From Purshia tridentata (lineage: Eukaryota; Streptophyta; Magnoliopsida; Rosales; Rosaceae): DNA of 27,600 nt. Positions 21,901 to 27,600 of this stretch are shown here, piece by piece (the first letter of the stretch is position 1; each line of letters begins with the position of its first letter). The DNA lies in assembly GCA_003254885.1 (NCBI GenBank), contig QANT01007802.1, positions 1 through 27,600 on the forward strand, read 5' to 3'. The notes under the pieces are model-generated. The model saw only the letters and a list, made by a program, of their open reading frames with translations. It had not been told where the DNA came from and searched no databases. The position numbers were made by a program, and so were the translations under genes.

Positions 21901-23067
21901 GCATCAATCACCACCATCCAAATTCGTTTCTTTCAGACATTAATTCCAAGGTCCCACAAAAATGGATTATCTAATAATTCTTATGGCTTTTTGCAGATGA
22001 TCTTGTTAGTAGGGACAAAGCTACAAGTTGTAATAACCAAGATGGGCCTCAAGTTAAAGGAAAGGGGCGAGGTGGTTAAGGGTACCCCAGTGGTTGAGCC
22101 TGGTGACCATCTCTTCTGGTTCAACTGCCCTCGCCTTATTCTTTATCTCATCCACTTTGTCCTTTTTCAGGTTCCTTTCTTCCCACTTGAACAGCACTCA
22201 CTACATATATATATGCTGCATTATTATTGCCTCTCATCATTTTACTGACCCTGTTTCCGATCTGGTGATTCTTTTGTCCTCACAGAATGCCTTTCAACTT
22301 GCTTTCTTTGCATGGACTTGGGTAAACCCGCATCACATTCTCACTGTCATTTGAAAAGAAACATGGTTTACTTTATCTAACAAAAACCTCACAGTTGATT
22401 CTTTCTTCTTTCACAGTATGAGTTTGGCTTGAAGTCTTGCTACCACGAGAAGTTGGAAGATGTCATCTTAAGAATATCAATGGGGTTAGTTTCCTCATTT
22501 ACAGCTTACACAGACATCGATCTACACATTACGAGGATTTAATTACTGAGCCAATGATTTTGTTATTTGTGCAGGGTCATCATACAAATACTATGCAGCT
22601 ATGTGACTCTTCCTCTTTATGCCTTGGTAACACAGATGGGTTCAACTATGAAGCCTACAATCTTTAACGACAGAGTGGCAAATGCTATAAAAAAGTGGCA
22701 CCAGGCAGCAAAGAAGCATGTAAAACAGAACAAGCAGTCAAATTCAACCAGTGCACCAGGCACTCCCTTGCATAACATGTCCCCTGTCCATCTACTACGA
22801 CACTATCAATCCGAGCATGACATTGAAAATGTTCAAGCATTGCAAAGGATGTCTTATTTTGATACTGAAGGTCCGGAGTCACCCTTTCACCACCATGATG
22901 ATGTACCTTGGTCTCAAGAAAGTAGAAGACATGGTCAGGAGGAAGAGATCAGTGTTCATGAACCTGACTTGGGGAACGCTTCTTTAGGGGGTTATGGTTC
23001 TATAATTCAACACCAAATTAACATTCCCTCGGCAGAATTCACATTTAAGAAATCAGAAAGGATTTGA
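18957..23067 (+). CDS. MLO family protein, clade V type, 14 exons
   Basis: Seven-transmembrane calmodulin-binding plasma-membrane protein. By resemblance to AtMLO2/6/12 it belongs to clade V, whose members are needed for full powdery-mildew susceptibility in eudicots. Exons: 18957-19079, 19180-19237, 19350-19615, 20631-20747, 20843-20903, 21046-21134, 21245-21319, 21399-21493, 21683-21732, 21856-21896, 21997-22170, 22286-22321, 22417-22484, 22575-23067. All introns are GT-AG, giving 581 residues. Landmarks are [108 protein letters not shown]. The calmodulin-binding segment surrounds Trp459 ([13 protein letters not shown]). The tail ends with EFTF (572-575), the [DE]F[ST]F motif seen in clade V (and III) proteins. 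Intron 3 (1,015 nt) holds an inverted-repeat element. The last intron of the MLO3-like gene is absent here. No break is seen, so it should be functional. Susceptibility function is inferred from the clade, not shown. Confidence 0.95.
20001..20378. mobile_element. Long inverted repeat (MITE-like) in MLO intron 3
   Basis: The left arm (about 20001-20153) and right arm (about 20223-20378) are imperfect reverse complements around a 69-nt AT-rich loop. The best-matched inner core is CAGAAATCGTT (20143-20153) against AACGATTTCTG (20223-20233). Outward matches include AAGATC (20113-20118) with GATCTT (20259-20264), and GAATACTA (20001) with TAGCATTC (20371-20378). No transposase is encoded. Long terminal inverted repeats with no coding capacity fit a non-autonomous DNA transposon. 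Exact ends and target duplication were not resolved. Confidence 0.65.
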
Positions 23068-23477
23068 GGGACTGTAGAAGAAAAATTAATAGGTGATGCT
23101 GACCCCAAAAGCCCGATAGGCTTTCCAAATGGGTCAATGTAGATTGTACATGAAGAGACTCTGTGCTAGATATAATTTGTTGAAACGCAAAGCTTGATAT
23201 TCAAGAAAGTAAACCCTCATCTTCAAAATCAAAACTTTGATATATCTGCATAATATATTTCCCATAATAATACTAAGACAAATACACAATGGACTAGTAC
23301 GCAAGAGGCCATTTGCTGCTGGGACTAGCAGATATTCAAGCCCAAAACACAATCTCATTTGCTGCTGTGCAGGAGCAACCATCACATAACAAAATGTAAT
23401 CATGATATTGTCTAGGCAACTAATTACCTCCAACCACGGCCCTAATCATAAATTTAACACCAGTCCTGAAGAAGAGT

Positions 23478-23622
23478 GATCATCATTTTAAGCTTCTAAA
23501 GCAGAAGCTACAAATTAGAAATTTTCATCCATAACCACAACACAGTTGAAAAGAGCTAGTTTGCAAAACTAAAAGGAACAAAGTTTATTGAGTACTGATG
23601 AGGAGTTTTTGTAATAAAATAT
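23478..23622 (-). repeat. Degenerate copy of the polyubiquitin 3' region
   Basis: This block aligns by eye with 25025-25176 in the same orientation. Shared stretches include CATCATTTTAAGCTTCT/CATCATTTAAAGGTTCT and CCACAACACAGTTGA/CCACAACACAATTGA. Both hold a TTTATT, which is AATAAA on the minus strand (23584-23589 and 25137-25142). It looks like a relic of a duplicated ubiquitin 3' untranslated region. No ubiquitin coding remnant was seen next to it. Confidence 0.55.
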
Positions 23623-24798
23623 AAACTTTTCTTGCACTCCAAGACTACTAGTGAACTTTCTTGTGAGATTTAAAGTAGCCTATTTCTTGTCTTACTAAGC
23701 ATAATTGAAAATCATCAAGTTAACAAATTTCTTCAGGATTTGTGCTCAAGAAGTCGGTGGAAGTTACTGTGGAACTCTCAAATGGCTATCACTCACCTCA
23801 CCACTGTGGTAGGCCTGAAACGAAACAGTTGAGAGTTTTCTAGGGCTAATTCCCAGGAAAAAAGAAAAGACCGAAATGAGCAGTCTAGACAAATTTCCCG
23901 TAAAAATTAGAACAAATACACAATGGAAGTTAATAGGCAACAGATTACCACATAGAGAGCATAACTAAATTTAATTCCACATCAGTCCTGAAGAAGAATG
24001 ATCATCTTCTGCCAATCCTCACAAATCCCATTTGTTGCGTTGCAGGAGGAAGGTTAGCAATATGAATATATTTGGAAAGGCATCATCAAACATCGTGTAA
24101 TTTTGATAACGAAGATTGGGGACGGATCCCCTTTCAATTTCACAATATCAATGATGATGACTTACAGAAAGTATCAAATTGATTGGTTAAAAAAAGCCAG
24201 TTAACTAAGATCAGTCCTTGTGCTTGAGCAAGAAAAACGATTTAAAATGACATTTATAAGTAAAGGTGAGGGAAGTTAAGAGTTAGCTCAACCATACTAC
24301 CATTCTGTCGTGTTCTCATTTCAGAACAAATTGACATGCATTTATAAGCTTCTCACTGGACCAGAGTTCAAAAAACGACAGAAAATTAAAATCCAAGCGA
24401 AAACAGAGCCATAAGCTAGCAAATCAAATTGGCTTCTCGAGAGCCACAAAACTAAAATTTATCGGGAGGGGCTCCGAATACACAGCACACATGAAACACT
24501 AACCATGGAATGCAAACATCAGAAAATAGATGAAAGATACCCAGAAACTAGACCATGAATAGGAGCAAGGGGCCTGCCGGACACATAACATGTGGTCCAC
24601 AGTCCAACATATCTGTAATTTGACACAACACAACCCTATAAAACACAAATTTGCTATACAGATGTAATGGGAATTCACAATATATGGATCAAAACAACAG
24701 ATTATTACTTACTTAGATATAGAAGAACTCACTTGTATGTTAATGAAATGAAATTCACTAACCACGTATAGAACATTGGAATTATTCTCATTATGCTT

Positions 24799-24852
24799 TG
24801 AGAAAACTAGCCTAGAAATACAGGTGATGAGAAAACTAGCCTAGAAATACAG
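24799..24852. repeat. Tandem duplication, 29-bp period
   Basis: A 25-bp segment containing AAAACTAGCCTAGAAATACA occurs identically at 24799-24823 and 24828-24852, with four extra bases between. A recent small tandem duplication in non-coding DNA. Confidence 0.9.
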
Positions 24853-25136
24853 TTTTTACCACCATCACTACTACCACAATAACAATCTCAGTACACACCA
24901 ACAGATACCATCACTCGGACTCGGCATGTACACAATGAGAGTCTAAATTCTACTGTTCCATATTAACTTATTTTCTCTTAAGATAAATAAATCAAATATT
25001 GTTCATGAGCAATTCACACACAGCTACCATCATTTAAAGGTTCTCCAAGCAAAAGCACATAAACATTAAAATTAAATTTTCTTGCACAACCACAACACAA
25101 TTGAGCATAGGAAATTTAGAGAACTAAAGCGAACAT

Positions 25137-25142
25137 TTTATT
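25137..25142 (-). terminator. Polyadenylation signal of the polyubiquitin gene
   Basis: TTTATT on the plus strand is AATAAA on the minus strand, about 170 nt beyond the stop codon of the polyubiquitin gene. Position and sequence fit a near-upstream poly(A) element. Confidence 0.55.
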
Positions 25143-25311
25143 AAGTAATACCCAGTAGATGGTTTCGACAATAAGAAGAAAAGATGCATACACATCCACA
25201 GACACCTCCTAAACAGAACTTCACTATATTGGCATACTTGCCAATCGACACAAACAAGCCACCACCACCACAATCAAACACAGACCACCATAACTAGACT
25301 AAGCAAACTTT

Positions 25312-27600
<2,289 letters not shown>

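Larger units (their letters stand above)
23068..25311. other. Repeat-rich region between convergent MLO and polyubiquitin genes
   Basis: Contains the 3' untranslated regions of both genes, which point towards each other. No other gene is supported. A short hairpin (AAAGCC, 5-nt loop, GGCTTT) lies at 23108-23124 after the MLO stop. Several segments recur in diverged form. ACAAATACACAATGGA occurs near 23278 and near 23911. CAGTCCTGAAGAAG followed by a near-identical tail occurs at about 23461 and 23985. The block 23478-23622 resembles 25025-25176. Confidence 0.6.

Overview
This is a 27.6-kb piece of a plant nuclear genome, most likely a core eudicot. The evidence is AT-rich intergenic DNA, short GT-AG introns, a class III peroxidase, two MLO genes, a plant-type polyubiquitin gene and a nuclear tRNA-Pro. 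I cannot place it to family from sequence alone.

Layout from left to right: (1) AT-rich intergenic DNA; (2) a five-exon class III peroxidase on the minus strand, closest from memory to Arabidopsis PER21; (3) about 3.3 kb without a convincing gene, holding a promoter-like Site II/TATA cluster and possible retroelement debris; (4) a minus-strand DUF1685-type gene with an in-frame stop codon that only one of two splice models avoids; (5) a 15-exon minus-strand MLO gene of the AtMLO3 type; (6) about 6 kb between two divergent MLO genes, with a tRNA-Pro(AGG) gene and several small inverted or direct repeats; (7) a 14-exon plus-strand MLO gene of clade V type, the clade that holds the powdery-mildew susceptibility genes of eudicots; (8) a repeat-rich stretch with a degenerate copy of a polyubiquitin 3' region; (9) a minus-strand polyubiquitin gene of six units, one carrying a 72-bp in-frame internal duplication; (10) its promoter and an AT-rich flank.

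The main biological theme is the head-to-head MLO pair. I reconstructed all exons of both genes. Intron positions and phases agree at 13 of 13 shared boundaries, and most exon lengths are identical, so the genes are paralogues from an old inverted duplication. MLO proteins are seven-transmembrane, calmodulin-binding plasma-membrane proteins. The other genes (peroxidase, DUF1685, ubiquitin) show no operon-like or obvious functional link to them.

The most unusual items are the 100-residue ubiquitin unit, the mosaic ubiquitin repeats, a roughly 380-bp inverted-repeat (MITE-like) element in intron 3 of the clade V MLO gene, a 90-bp-spaced duplication in the tail of the MLO3-like protein, and the stop codon in the DUF1685 gene. 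I saw no evidence for a wholly new multi-gene system.
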